Part shown: in pieces, positions 1 through 10,689 of the stretch
Position numbering within the stretch: the first letter of the stretch is position 1
How the letters are laid out: every line of letters starts with the position of its first letter
NCBI GenBank assembly: GCA_003665825.1
Contig: QPFY01000001.1
Coordinates: forward strand, 1,047,001 to 1,111,000
DNA: 64,000 nt
Direction: 5' to 3'
From: Microbotryum silenes-acaulis
Taxonomy: Eukaryota > Basidiomycota > Microbotryomycetes > Microbotryales > Microbotryaceae
The notes under the pieces: model-generated
Database searches by the model: none
Told to the model about the DNA's origin: nothing
What the model saw: only the letters and a program-made list of their open reading frames with translations
Position numbers and translations under genes: made by a program

Positions 1-1389
1 GTGCTGCGAGCGAGAATCTTGCATCGATACGCTGATGCCTGTGGGCTGATGGGTCAATCGAATCGCCGACTCGGTTTTGTTGACGTGCTGTGCGTGAGAC
101 GATGGAAATAGCCGTATATCAGCCGATGTCGCAGTACGATGAATCTTGAATGGCAGCATTACTGCCGCCGCAAACGAGAAAACTTACTTGACCACCGGCG
201 CCTCGGGACCTCATTACTTCGACTTTGACATCCTTTTGGTCGAATAAGTCATCGTCTATCGGTGCAGAACTGCCGGTTTCTGATGGCAGGACCTGAAAGT
301 GCCCATGGAGGTATGCTGCTTTCAGTGCACGGTTTCGCGAGCCCAAGGTCGGCGAGGCAACTCACAATGATGCCGACGGTGCTCGTGTGCAGCCGCCCCT
401 GGCTTTCCGTCGCGGGTACCCTCTGCACTCTATGTACGCCCGCTTCTCTCCTCAACATTCCGAATGCGCCTTCGCCCGTGACTTCCAAGATCGCTTCCCT
501 GTAGGCATCGCCCGTGCCTTGTCCGACGCCGCCCAAGCCAACGACTTCGACCAAACTTGCCTTCCATCCTTTTCGAACCGCCAAGCGCGTGTACATGCGA
601 ACAAGTTCTGCAGCGAACAGCGACGATTCGGATCCACCGACGCCGGACTTGACTTCGAGTATCGCCGAGAGTGACGCGGTCGGCGTCGGCGGGAGCAGAG
701 TATTCAGCAAGGTCGACCGAAGCGATACAAGGGTCGCCGTAGCTTCTGGCAGATCGCCTAAGGCCAATTCACGCAATTCTTTGTCCGGTTCAGCATCGGC
801 CAGTTCTTGTAGGGTACTGATGAGCTACATTGTCCAAAAACAGATAAGGGGAGGGCACCTCGATCAGCACATTGGTTCCATGGATGAGATCTGCCGAGCC
901 AAGGCGGTCCAATCTTTAACAACGAAAGCGGCACGATCTTGTTCGACAGCTGTATGCCCGAGCCATGTGGCACTAGTTCCAACTTTCGCAGTGAATGGTT
1001 CTGGTGCGATGTAACGAATCCTTCCATGCGACGCGCCGCTCGGTGATCGCGAGCTGAAATGCTCCGCAGGCCCAGCTAAGGCTCACCGCTTGACCATCCT
1101 CTACATCCGCTAGCGCGCGTCTCAGACCATCGAGCTCCCTTTCACGCTTTGCAGCCGCAATACCTCCATCGTTCGTAGCTTTTGCCTGATCAAGCACCGT
1201 CCTAGTCGCCGTAATGAGCTTGTCCTGTGCCGGCGCCTGCGAAGTCGAGGTCGAAGCAGCCGGCGAAGATGACGTCGCGAAGGAACGCCTGTACACCGCA
1301 CCACATGTACATTGAAGTGGTATCGGAGCAACTGTCGGTAATAAATTAGCGCGATACGTGCTCCGGAGCGAAGCTTTGAACGATGCCAT
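1..1389 (-). CDS. MRF1: Mitochondrial peptide chain release factor 1 (3' end outside window)
   Basis: Class I release factor that frees finished peptides from mitochondrial ribosomes at UAA/UAG. Minus-strand exons: 1095-1389, 871-949, 366-816, 188-292 and 1-87 (continuing outside the window); all junction phases agree. The start at 1389 opens a Ser/Arg-rich mitochondrial presequence ([18 protein letters not shown]); an in-frame ATG at 1488 is possible. Family marks are [20 protein letters not shown] and the catalytic GGQ, which sits exactly at the 188-292 exon end and is followed in the last exon by [13 protein letters not shown]. The short 871-949 exon ([17 protein letters not shown]) was found by homology and uses weak donors (GTCAAG before it, GTGCTG after it). 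The identity is secure from the GGQ context; the exact 5' splice sites are less so. Confidence 0.88.
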
Positions 1390-1489
1390 CCCTACACTTG
1401 CGAGGGCGATGTTGCCGAACACTGAGCTTGCCGGCGGGGTTTCGAAACTGGTCGGGTAGCTCTCCACCGAATTACTCTGGTCTGACACG

Positions 1490-2492
1490 ATCAGGCTCAG
1501 TCACTACACGCGCGACCCTCGCTCGTACGGATAACATGAGTCCGTGTCCAGTACGCGTTCCTTATGAAACCCTTCTGCAAAACTTAGATTTTGGTACTCT
1601 GGAATCTGTAAGGCGGCCGTCTCGCTCCGACCTCAACGTCAACCTTCCAATTTCGGATCCGCGCGCAAGATGGCCTTACGCCTGGGGCCCGGATAGCTCT
1701 CGTTTTCTCCTTAGCCTTTTTATCTCCATCGTTAACGGGACTCAACCCCTCGCCTAGTTACCGATCCATCTCGTACACATCTTATCTACCGACTGTAGTG
1801 GCATTATCCCCTGCAACTCAACTCAAGCGTTTCACCGTCTTTTCTTCGTCGTTCGTCGACTTCGCCCTGTAATCGCCGCTTCGCAATTTCGAATTGCGTC
1901 TGGCCCTCACAGAATCCATATGGGAATGTAAAAACATTACAGCATCAGCTCACTAGCGGTTGCTATGAATGGAGTAGATGTAGGTTTCATGCGCTCAGAA
2001 AATGACAATCTAAACTTCTTCTCGTGTCCACCGTGGAATTCGTATGATCCAGCACCGCGTTGAAGCTAGCGCGAGTCAGACCCTGCGGAAACCAGGAGCG
2101 GATCCGTGCGAAATCCCCATCCAAAAGGGCTGGCCGTGTAGCCCCCGGTGGACTCCGAGGGGTCGCAGGGGGCGTCTGACGGCAAACAGTACTTAGTTCT
2201 CAGCAAGGGTCTACTCTGGTTCAACTAAGCTCTTATGCGATCTCTTGCTGTATCAACAGCATACGCTGCAGCCCCACAATTACTGCATTCGGCGATGGAC
2301 GGTCGCCGTCCATGTGGCTTTACGCTCGAAATTTCCGGCTCGACTTTGCGGGCCTTCGGGACCACCAAGATTACATACACATCCTACGAGTGACCTTTCC
2401 ACTACTTTTGATCCCACCTGATTGCTGAATACAGATTGGTGCACATACACTGAAACCTGCGCTAGCGAGACAAGGGGGCATAATACTGATCT
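1490..2492. other. Intergenic, no gene seen
   Basis: Upstream of the release factor and downstream of the zinc-finger-like gene. Short open frames here have no recognisable family, no convincing splice pattern and no signal peptide. I see nothing to annotate. Confidence 0.5.
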
Positions 2493-5215
2493 TCAACACG
2501 TGTGTCGAGCTTGACTGCCGACGCGGCAAGCTCGACCACAATACTTCTTACCGCACCGAGGGCATGCTGGGTAGTTCAGACCATCGATACCACACCCATC
2601 GCAAACTGTGGCCACGCCAACACGAGAGTTGCGCTCCAACTCGAGCAAGAACGGATCGATTGGCCCCATCTTAGGTGATGCAAAGTCGTCTACGCCGCCG
2701 CGGACGGGCGACGGAGGAAGTGACTCGAAGGCATGGATCTTGGCTCGGCGGAGCGAGCGAGAAGAGCGGATTCGACGGGGAGGGCGAGGGGGAAGCAAGT
2801 GCTCCTTCGTTGGGGTCGGAGGTGTGACGGTGCAAGTCGGCGTCCTCATCGCTGGGGGAGGTGAGTCGTAGCGGAGGCGGGAGGCTTCGTTCACTTTGGG
2901 CAGTGTCACGTAGGATCGGTGCCGACTCAAGAGTGATCGCTCGCGACTGTTGTCGCGAAGCTTTTGCACGACCGGAGAGGCGGGGGGCGAAGACGGAACC
3001 GAGTAGAGCTCGGATTCGTGGTCGTCCTCAAACAGGTCCGAATTCTCCCACATGCCGGCCGACGCGACGGCATCATCATTTCTTTGCAGCACCCGGCGCA
3101 AGAGTGATGATGCTGCGGATGCTGCGGAATTGGGCAATGTGCCCTCTTGGAACATTGCCGATATGGAGAGCTCCGACACCCGTCGCCGGAGCGTGCCGGC
3201 CCACGTCGCCGCACGAGCAGGTGCAGGTCGTGACGGCGCAATCGGGACCACGGAGGAGTGATTTCCATTCGCAGGCAACGCGCCTGTCGCTGTCCAAGTG
3301 GACCCCGAGACTCGATGCGGTAGTGCGGCAGCGTGAGCACACGTGGAGAGCGAGGAGCTCGACGCCACCCGGCGGATCAGGCGAGGCGGCGCGAACACGA
3401 TGGATGCGTTCGATGCGATTCGACGAAGGCTGCGAGTTGGCGCGCAGTCAACGGTTGCGTTCGGACTGCTTGAACCGATATCAAGTGCGTATGACTTCTC
3501 CTCAAGACTGTCGGATATACGTAGAGATCCAACCACGATCGGCGGCGAGCCCTGTTCCGATTCGGGCGGGGAAGGGTAGCCATACGTATGCGCAAGCTGA
3601 AAGAAGGAAGTGGATTGCGAGGGTTCTGCGCGAGCCAATTTGGAGGTGAACGTTCTCTCGCTCCGTCCGCGCGACACAGTATTTGCCGAAGGTTGGAAGG
3701 CAGGGGTCGACGTGCAGTCGATGTTTGATGACGACGATGGCTTCGGTGAGGGGAGTCCCCCGAGAGCGCAATCGATTTCTCGTTTCCAAAATTCAAAGCC
3801 CGAGTCCCGCGCGAGACGTTTCATAGCTTTGGCCACAATCTCATTGCCTGCCCTCGTTCCGACGTGACCGCCGCAGTCTTGTGCGATATCGACGATCTTC
3901 TCCCAATATCGCTCGGCAGCCCCTTGGTCTCGATGCCAGGATTGAAGAGCCAGTAGGTAGAGCAGATAGCACTGGAGCGTAACAACGACCTTCTTCCTGA
4001 TGCATGTACTTGTTGATCGTGGTGTGCTCAGGTCGGTACGAGAAGGAGCCTCCGCATCCGCCGAGGCCCGATTGTGTGCCGGCGCCAACGCTAGCGGCAA
4101 CACAGTCGGCCACGGCTGTCCCGAGCGCGGGAACGGCGCGACCAGCACCTTGATCCGAGGTGTGATGATGTCGGGGTGGAGTGTAGCAAACTCTGCGACT
4201 CGACACCCCCGCGCCCAGAGGTTGAGGTAATTTGGATCATCGTGATCGTGATCGTGTCGCATTCGCCCGTACCGATATTCGTCAACGAGCTGGGACAATG
4301 AATCGACGATGGGGCACTATTAGTTCCGATTCTGCGGGGTGTCAATGTGAAGCCAAGTCGGGATCAAGGGGGTGACTCACTCCAATGACGAGGTCAAGTA
4401 CCTTGTCGAGGTCTACTCGTCTCGTGATCGGAGGACTGCCGCTTGAACTTGATGAGCTTGTCGAGGAAGGGTTTGAGGCCACAGAGCGGAACGGATCCAC
4501 CAGGCATCGATGAACATCGCAGTTCAGTTCGAGCTCCAAGCCCCTGATATAAAGGTGTGCAGGGGCCAAAACATCTGTAAAGGGAGTCTTCTCGATACGC
4601 AGTGTTGATTCGAGGGCTGCCGGGGAGGCGATCGGGAAGTAACTCGCGGACGAAGTTGATGATGGCGGAGGAGGCGAACACACGGTCGGAGTTGAGCCTT
4701 GCAGACCTTTTGACAGAAGACTGTAAGGTAAGGTAGATACATCAGTGCTGCATCTCGACCAGCGAGTGCCGAGTGCTAGAGAGTGCTAGCCCATGAACGG
4801 AACCCCTTCTTGGCTTCCCCCGAGCGCAGACGACTCACTTGGCTAGCAGTTCGCATCCCGCAGAGGATCCGAGCGCGACGGCTCGCGACAGCTTGATGAT
4901 AGCGTCCCCACGACGGCGACCGATAAGGTCAACCTAAGTGATGAAGCATCCGGTGCGGGCGGATACAGAGCGAGGACGGGCGAGGTTCAGTCATCAAAAA
5001 AAACCGAAGCGGTTCAAGGCCGCGGCCAAACCAAGAGCCGGACAGAGCAGGCACGGCATGCTTACTTGGGCAAGCTCGATCAGATCCTCACTCGTCAGGT
5101 CATCCAGATCTACATTATGGGGGACCGGAGGCACGAAGGGCCCATGTCTTATGCTTGACAGCGCTTCGGCTTCGGGCGTGGCCTGTGATCGTCGTCGCTC
5201 CAGCGCTTTCAACAT
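2493..5215 (-). CDS. Hypothetical protein with C-terminal HIT/MYND-like zinc finger
   Basis: Four exons: 5066-5215, 4839-4933, 4381-4720, 2493-4289; all phases fit and give 793 residues. The start at 5215 (MLKALERRRS) is a choice; an in-frame ATG at 5335 would add 40 residues. The N-terminal third is folded-looking (DLTSEDLIELAQ, then a helical stretch ending GCELLAN, then VLAPAHLYIRGLELELNCDV). A His/Asp cluster (RHDHDHDD) follows. The middle is long, Ser/Pro/Arg-rich and probably disordered. The last 40 residues hold CDGC...CPRC...YCGRAC...HTC, close to HIT or MYND zinc fingers, but the last His-Cys spacing is one residue instead of three. Those folds usually bind protein partners. No family is recognised for the rest, and no function is claimed. 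Confidence 0.6.
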
Positions 5216-5335
5216 GGGCCAAAGGATAGTCGCGAAGATGGACGACGAACAACGGGCTCCGACTGGCAGGCGGCTCCCAACGGGGACCGATGGCGTCCGA
5301 GTGTCTATGTTCACTCCACGATATCTGACCGACAA

Positions 5336-6550
5336 AGCAAATACGACGCGAAACGACTGCGAGTATAGACGGGTCGCGAAGGATGCGAAGGATGCGACAG
5401 GCTTCCGCTATCACACACAAGTCGTGTGACTTGCACAGACTTGCCAATGGAGCCGCCGCCGGGCCGTTCGCGCGTGTTGTTCCTGATCGAAAAAGCGATG
5501 CCGCCGGTCGATCTTGCTTTTGATATCCCATTTCGATTTACGTATGAAAACTGATTGATTGCGAAGGTTCCATTTGGAACACATGCTCAGCTATCCAGAA
5601 TCGGCTTTTCTGTATTCTCCCACAAGGTACCTATGGATCCCTGCCATCTGGAGTATCGAGCCAAACTCGTGAAGACCCGGGGTCTCCGCGACGTCTTCTA
5701 TTGAAGAAGGTCGCGACGGCGATCTTCCGCAAACTCGGCGCGTGGGCTCCACAGTTTCTCTCCAGCCGGGTCCACGGTTCACGGTGATTTATGCTTAAAT
5801 AGATCTCGTGCTTATAATCTCCCGTTGCTCGTGACACAACTACCTATCCTAAGGGCACCTTCCATACTGCTCAATGGCTCCGACTCCCTGGCCTGCGCGC
5901 CGCGCCACAGCAGTGAATCACCGCGGCCCTGACCACCGACCGGAGTCCAGACCACTCAGTCCGATCGTGTTCAACATTGAATATTCAGCCGTGCCATGTG
6001 TTGCTCGGCGCTAGCTGTCGCATTGTTCATGATCTCGAGTCCGACAGCTGCGCTCAAGATGTATTTTCGATTTCGGCGGCTATGCTCCTGTGCTTAGTTC
6101 TCTGGTTTTTGTTTCTCGCCCAGATGTCCTGACACCGTTCGAGAAAAACACGTGGGTAACTAGTTCGCTTTCGAGACTTCACTAGGTGTACTGGAGGGAC
6201 TCCCGTTTGGCGAGTTCATGGTCACGCAGGCGAGGACAAATACCTAGCGCATAGGTGCTAGGTCAACTCTTACTGGTATGCGCAGTGAGATATGCCTGTG
6301 TGGCCAGCGGAAGGGGCCATCCAAGACCCCCGAGCCAGCACACGTCTGAAGCGGGGCAATGCTGTGCGATTCGCAACTTCTCAGGCTCCACTGCAGCAGA
6401 GCTATCGGTCGAGCACCCGGTGCTGCACCCCAAGGTGTAACGGTCTAACGTTTTTGGTGAGCCGAAGTCCACTGCAACTCCGGTCCGGCTCGAAGATCAA
6501 GCGCGACTAACGCCGGTCCTCTCCTCACCTTCCTCTTCTAGACAGCACGC
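5336..6550. other. Intergenic, no gene seen
   Basis: About 1.2 kb with only short unconvincing open frames on both strands. No splice pattern, RNA gene or repeat was recognised. Confidence 0.45.
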
Positions 6551-6559
6551 CGAAACCCG

Positions 6560-6840
6560 AGAGTCGTCTTCGTTCCATGAGATTCCACATCGTTCCTCAA
6601 CCTTCCTGGCAACCCGGACATTGGGCATCGTGATCTCTCGCTTGAGGTAAACCTTCCATCACCTTCCACAACATTCCACGGCTTTTACTATAAAAGCCGG
6701 CCATTTGATAGTTTCTCCTTTGCTTTCTGCAAGCAACAACTCATACCAACAACTCATACACATCCTCATACTCATACTAATACCACACTCCTTTGCAATC
6801 ACACTCCTTACCTATCTCGAGAAACCCTACAGTTCAAGTC
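6560..6840 (+). promoter_or_regulatory. Promoter-like or LTR-like tract with TATA box
   Basis: Contains repeated TTCC/TTCCA blocks, then a TATA-like CTATAAAAG inside a perfect palindrome (GGCTTTTA at 6680-6687, TAAAAGCC at 6691-6698). A leader rich in A and C but nearly free of G follows (about 6725-6810), like a fungal 5' untranslated region. The nearest downstream ATG in a sensible place (about 6969) opens only 48 codons (MEVDDDNTNRPQDARNG...). This could be the promoter of a decayed gene or a solo LTR of a retrotransposon; no second copy lies in the window to decide. Confidence 0.3.
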
Positions 6841-7153
6841 CTGCTTCAGTTGCTTCGCAGTCCTGACCTGATCCTCTCTCGAGAACTCCTTTTTGTTGTT
6901 GTTGTAGAAACTGTTCATCATATTTCCCCCAATTCCTGTTCCCCCTGATTGGCCTACGGAAAAACTAGATGGAAGTCGACGATGATAACACAAACCGCCC
7001 GCAAGATGCGAGAAACGGGCCAAGTCCACCAATCCGATACTTCGGATTCAAGTGCCCCAGCCAAGCGGTAACTCCCCCGCACCTCGTCCCCGAAAGTCTA
7101 GTCTCAGCCTAGACATTGTTGAAGGTGTTAGTAGACCTTGCACTGATATCGGG

Positions 7154-7233
7154 GGCTGGATAGCTTAGTAGGTCAAAGCTTTTCCAGTTCATGGAAGCGA
7201 CCCAGTCACCCAGGTTCGACTCCTGGTCCAGCC
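7154..7233 (+). tRNA. tRNA-like gene, isotype unclear (TTC in anticodon position)
   Basis: Eighty bases fold as a cloverleaf: acceptor stem GGCTGGA/TCCAGCC (7 of 7 pairs), D arm closed by GCTT/AAGC, anticodon stem TTTCC/GGAAG with loop AGTTCAT, and T arm CCAGG-TTCGACT-CCTGG. Both pol III internal boxes look intact: A box TAGCTTAGTAGG and B box GGTTCGACTCC. A TTTT run follows at about 7243. The 12-nt variable region can form a small GAC/GTC hairpin, as in class II tRNAs (Ser/Leu), yet the loop would read TTC (Glu) and position 33 is G instead of the usual U. It may be a decayed tRNA, a tRNA-derived repeat or an unusual isotype. Confidence 0.5.
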
Positions 7234-7386
7234 GTTCTCATCTTTTGGTGATCATTTCGGGATCATCGTTGATTCCAACAGACCTCTCTCCTGCCGCGAG
7301 GACCGTCATACAAGGTTGGGTGTACACCCTCAGACAATTCCGGAAGTAGACTGGACCCTCTTGGAGGTACATGTGTATCCAGTCCA

Positions 7387-8290
7387 ATGTATACTGGGAA
7401 TCACACTCTTGCAGGCGTCAAGCCGTCAAGCACTCCTATGCGTCGAACTGGCACTGCAGCTGAAGCCTCAACATACCGTACGGCGCTTCACAACCCCGCG
7501 CGTTCCAGCTTTAGAGACCAGTCACCGCATCCCGTCTTGCCCCAGACCGGCCACGGGGCCCCTATCTTCATTTCGTAGTGCCTCTTCAAAACCTCCCATC
7601 CTTCTTCTGTCACGCTCGATCGCCACAGTAGATGGACCGACAAAGAACGCCCTCGACGATGTCGACGCGCTGGAGTCGGGATCACCGGCAGACGCGTCGA
7701 CGCGCCAGCTGTTACCCATGCAAGTTCTGCGGTATTCTTGTTGCTACCATGTAGGTCCGCTGTGTCCGCAGGTGTCAGATCGTCGAGTAGCTTCCCAAGA
7801 GGTGATCGAGTTGGAGTCACTGAAGAAGGAGTGGGTGTTTGGGAAGCACCTTTTCCTAGGCCGTCGTCGCCATGCATCCGATTTCCTGCAATTGCTATTG
7901 GATCAGAGCGGCTCGGTAATTGGAATGTGATCCCAGGCAGCGTGGAAGATACTGCATATGGGAGTGCAAGTGATGCAAAGGGTAAAAGTAGCGGAGGTGG
8001 GGCCGGGAGTTCGATAAGCATCGGCGACGAGGCCGAAAAAGGAGATGTCTCGCCTTTGTGTGAGACGTCCATTGGAGCGCCGGGATCGAGCTGACATAAC
8101 TTGGAGGCATCAGAATAACGCTGGTATTGCCCCTGATTGTTTGAGTAAGTGCTACCGTAGGCAGACCATTCAGGGGTACGTAATCCCGAGCTGGACGAGC
8201 AGGACGATGACGATGACCCCGAGGATGATGACAGGAAAGAGGAGGAAGCAGAGCAGCACGGTGGTGGATCCAGTCCGGGCACCTTTGATC
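7387..8290 (+). CDS. Doubtful hypothetical gene, strand uncertain
   Basis: Both strands are open here. On the plus strand several frames look protein-like: a stretch around 7490-7580 (QSPHPVLPQTGHGAPIFIS), a stretch around 7880-8090 (FPAIAIGSERLGNWNVIPG then Gly/Ser), and an acidic run after a possible acceptor near 8159 (ELDEQDDDDDPEDDDRKEEE) ending in a stop before 8295. On the minus strand a single 270-codon frame (7488-8300) is Ser-rich opposite the acidic run and ends in a basic tail. No family is recognised either way. The coordinates mark the open stretch, not a finished exon model. Confidence 0.25.
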
Positions 8291-8689
8291 TAGGACGCAT
8301 TTGAGGCCTATTGTCGTAATGGCCAGACGCGATTGCTGGTCAGTAAAGAACGGAGGAACTGGACGTGTCACCCGGTAGTCGAAGCGACTGACAGGAGGCG
8401 CATCCAAGGACCCACTGCGTCCGAAGCGACGTGCTACGAGTCCTCGTCAAGCCCAACGCCAAGACAACTTGGTCTTGATCTTGACGATCTGCTACGGTCG
8501 GACACGGCTTCGATGAGGGTGGCTTCGTCGACACTCGTAAATGATGATGACCTGGACTGGCGATGCGGGAAGCCCGAAGTTGCCAGCTCTCATCTCACTA
8601 TTAGGCCCTTGAAGCACGTGCGCTTCCCGCGCAGGCCCGCGCCATTGCGCACGTTGCCGAGGGGCCTGCCCCGAAATTAAGCACGCACT

Positions 8690-9171
8690 CGCTGGACAAA
8701 GTGTTTTTCGCGCCTTTTAAACGAGTTACAGTCCGTTTACTCTAGCATCATGTGCGAATTATAGTACACTTTTCTTGACATTGGATATTTACAGGCGTCA
8801 TCGTCGCCGAGAGGTGCTTGTCACGGTGTTCGATAAGCGAAAGTAACTACTGCCACCATTGCGTCCTAGCTTGCGCCTGCGAACAGCGACTCGAGGCTCG
8901 AGTCTTTCGATCATGTTATCGGGGAATGAACGCGGGCCAACGAGCATTCAACAGGTATGAAAGAAAATGATTCAAAGCCTATTAAAACCCTACACCTCCA
9001 CTATCCTGATATCAATCAGCCGAAAAGGCCGGTGGTGCCTCCAGGACACCACCACACTTGATAGCAAAATATTGCACAAAAAGCTCGCTGGCGGGATTGG
9101 TCCCGCCGCTGCCGTGAATCACCAGAAAAGCCAATAGTTTGCGCAGCCCAAGAAGGTTGAAATACACCTGG
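8690..9171. other. 3' flank of secreted-protein gene with two hairpins
   Basis: No gene is seen. Two adjacent perfect stem-loops lie just past the stop codon of the minus-strand gene ending at 9172: GGCGGGA-TTGG-TCCCGCC (9090-9107) and GGTGGTG...CACCACC (9031-9053). They could sit in the 3' untranslated region. Confidence 0.4.
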
Positions 9172-10687
9172 CTAGACCCGAGTCACCTCCCACTGTTGTG
9201 CCTGATCACCCTGCACCGAACCCCAACGCAAAAGAAATCCGATGATCAGAGCATGATTTGCGGCTCGATCGAAGATCTGCGAGCGAGAGCCTCACTTACT
9301 ATGTTAAGAGCCGCTAGCGCAGATCCAATCTGACCATTGGCGCCTGTTGTCCTCTTTGCTGTCAAGGCTTTTGGGATCTGGTCAAGGATGTGATCCACCG
9401 CAACGCTGAGTATCAAAGATGTGTCATGCGTTAGCCTCCTGAGTCCGCTCGTGGAAACCAGCTCCCAGTCCGATGTTGCCGACTCCGTATCACGAGCGTG
9501 GACAACGCGAGAACGTACAGGCAAACAATCATTGATTCCTTTTTAGTTTTAGACCCCTTTCGTTGTCGATGGTGGCGTGACTGCGGTCGGCCGCTTGAGC
9601 GTCTGGAAGACCGTCGATTCCTCGAATTACCTCGACCTCGCGCTCGTTGTTTCGGTCTGAGCGTTGTCTTATACGCAGCATCCTGTACATGGTTGATAAG
9701 ACCAGCAATGGGCTTCGGGGAAAAGTCGGTCATGGCATCCGGACCACTCCGAGCAACGAAAATTTCAGATCGACGGTGATGATGTGGCTGATGATGATGC
9801 GAGTGGAGAGGGCGATGACCATGGCGAGGGCGAGGGTGAGGGTGAGGGCGATGGCCAGGGCGACGGCGAGGACGAGGGCGACGACTATGACGATGGCGAA
9901 GATGAGGATGAGAACGATGACGGTGGCCGCGGCCGTGGGAACGAGAGCGAGGATGCGGCGGTTTCCGATGCCTGTGCTGGTTGCGAGGGCGCTGGCGATG
10001 AGCGGGTCCGGGATTGTTCTTTCGCCAATGATACTCTCCGGCCTTCTGTGAGTCGTAGTCGCGGAGCCGTTCGAACAGATCGACGAATCGGTCAGAAGGG
10101 GAACCGCACTCGAAAGCGAACCACAATGCTTTGACGATGGTGGGATCCCCAGGCTTCTTGCACGCGTAAGCGACCCCGACGACATCACCCCCTCCCCTGT
10201 CCGGCTTCGACCTGCCATATTGCGACGCGACACAGAACTTTAGAGACGAGATCCTGAGACCCGCAAAACTACCTGTCCTCTTCCCGCTGGTTGCCTTCGA
10301 GGACATCCACTCCAAGCCGAGCACGGCAGGTTGAGACTGGGTGACGATGCTCATCTTCGAGTTTCCGCCGTGCCCGGTAGGTTGGCGGATGAACCTGAGG
10401 TACTTGTTCGTCAATCGATTTCTGAGTGTGAAGTCGCCCTTGATGTCGATGGAATTTTGCTGTGTGCAGGTTGCAGTTGGTAGGGCGAGAAGCAGCCGCC
10501 GGTCAGTGCGGCTGCCCCGAGTGCTTGCTTGACTCGCAAACGGATATCACTCTCCGATTCCTACATGGCCGGTCATACTCACCTCAAGAGACTTGTAGAA
10601 CTGAGCATTGTCAACGAGAAAACCTCGCACGAACGCACTATGACTTGCAAAAGCCAGCAGCGTCCCCAAGAGGAAGTGAGACCGCAT
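9172..10687 (-). CDS. Secreted protein, paralogue A, with His/Arg-rich linker
   Basis: Four exons: 10583-10687, 9519-10459, 9300-9438, 9172-9210; phases agree and give 407 residues. Exon 1 encodes a signal peptide (MRSHFLLGTLLAFASHSAFVRG). An N-terminal domain follows, with FTLRNRLTNKYLRFIR, VGVAYACKK and KALWFAFECGS; the T-x-K-YL-x-F pattern resembles one repeat of ricin-B-type beta-trefoil lectins, which is an inference. Residues of about 189-265 are almost only His, Arg and Pro. The C-terminal domain has ILSVAVDHILDQ and ends GDQAQQWEVTRV. The gene at 13817-15591 has the same domain order and shares the first and last intron positions. No catalytic motif is seen. A secreted lectin-like or effector-like role is possible but unproven. 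Confidence 0.72.
9770..10000 (-). repeat. Low-complexity tract coding the His/Arg linker
   Basis: Degenerate short repeats (plus strand mainly GAGGGCGA/GATGGCGA-like hexamers) lie inside the large exon of the 9172-10687 gene. Several frames are open: His/Arg-rich in the gene frame, strongly hydrophobic in a second minus frame, and Asp/Gly/Glu-rich on the plus strand. Splice phase and the paralogue support the His/Arg frame. Confidence 0.6.
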
Positions 10688-10689
10688 TC

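Noticed and set aside
7154..7233. Selenocysteine tRNA, because the anticodon loop contains TCA and the variable arm is long
   Set aside because: The acceptor stem is 7 bp, not 9, and the TCA is not centred in the loop. Nothing else in the window suggests selenoprotein use.
7790..7860. Similarity of ELESLKKEW...LF to QLEDLKSEW...LF in the Ndt80-like protein, as if a decayed copy
   Set aside because: Only a few residues match and no Ndt80 domain follows, so chance is the simpler explanation.
9784..10134. Plus-strand Asp/Gly/Glu-rich frame starting with ATG
   Set aside because: Antisense shadow of the same repeat tract, with no splice or family support.
9730..10233. Open frame coding a long hydrophobic stretch, like a transmembrane protein
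   Set aside because: It is an alternative frame of the low-complexity linker; splice phase and the paralogue support the His/Arg frame.
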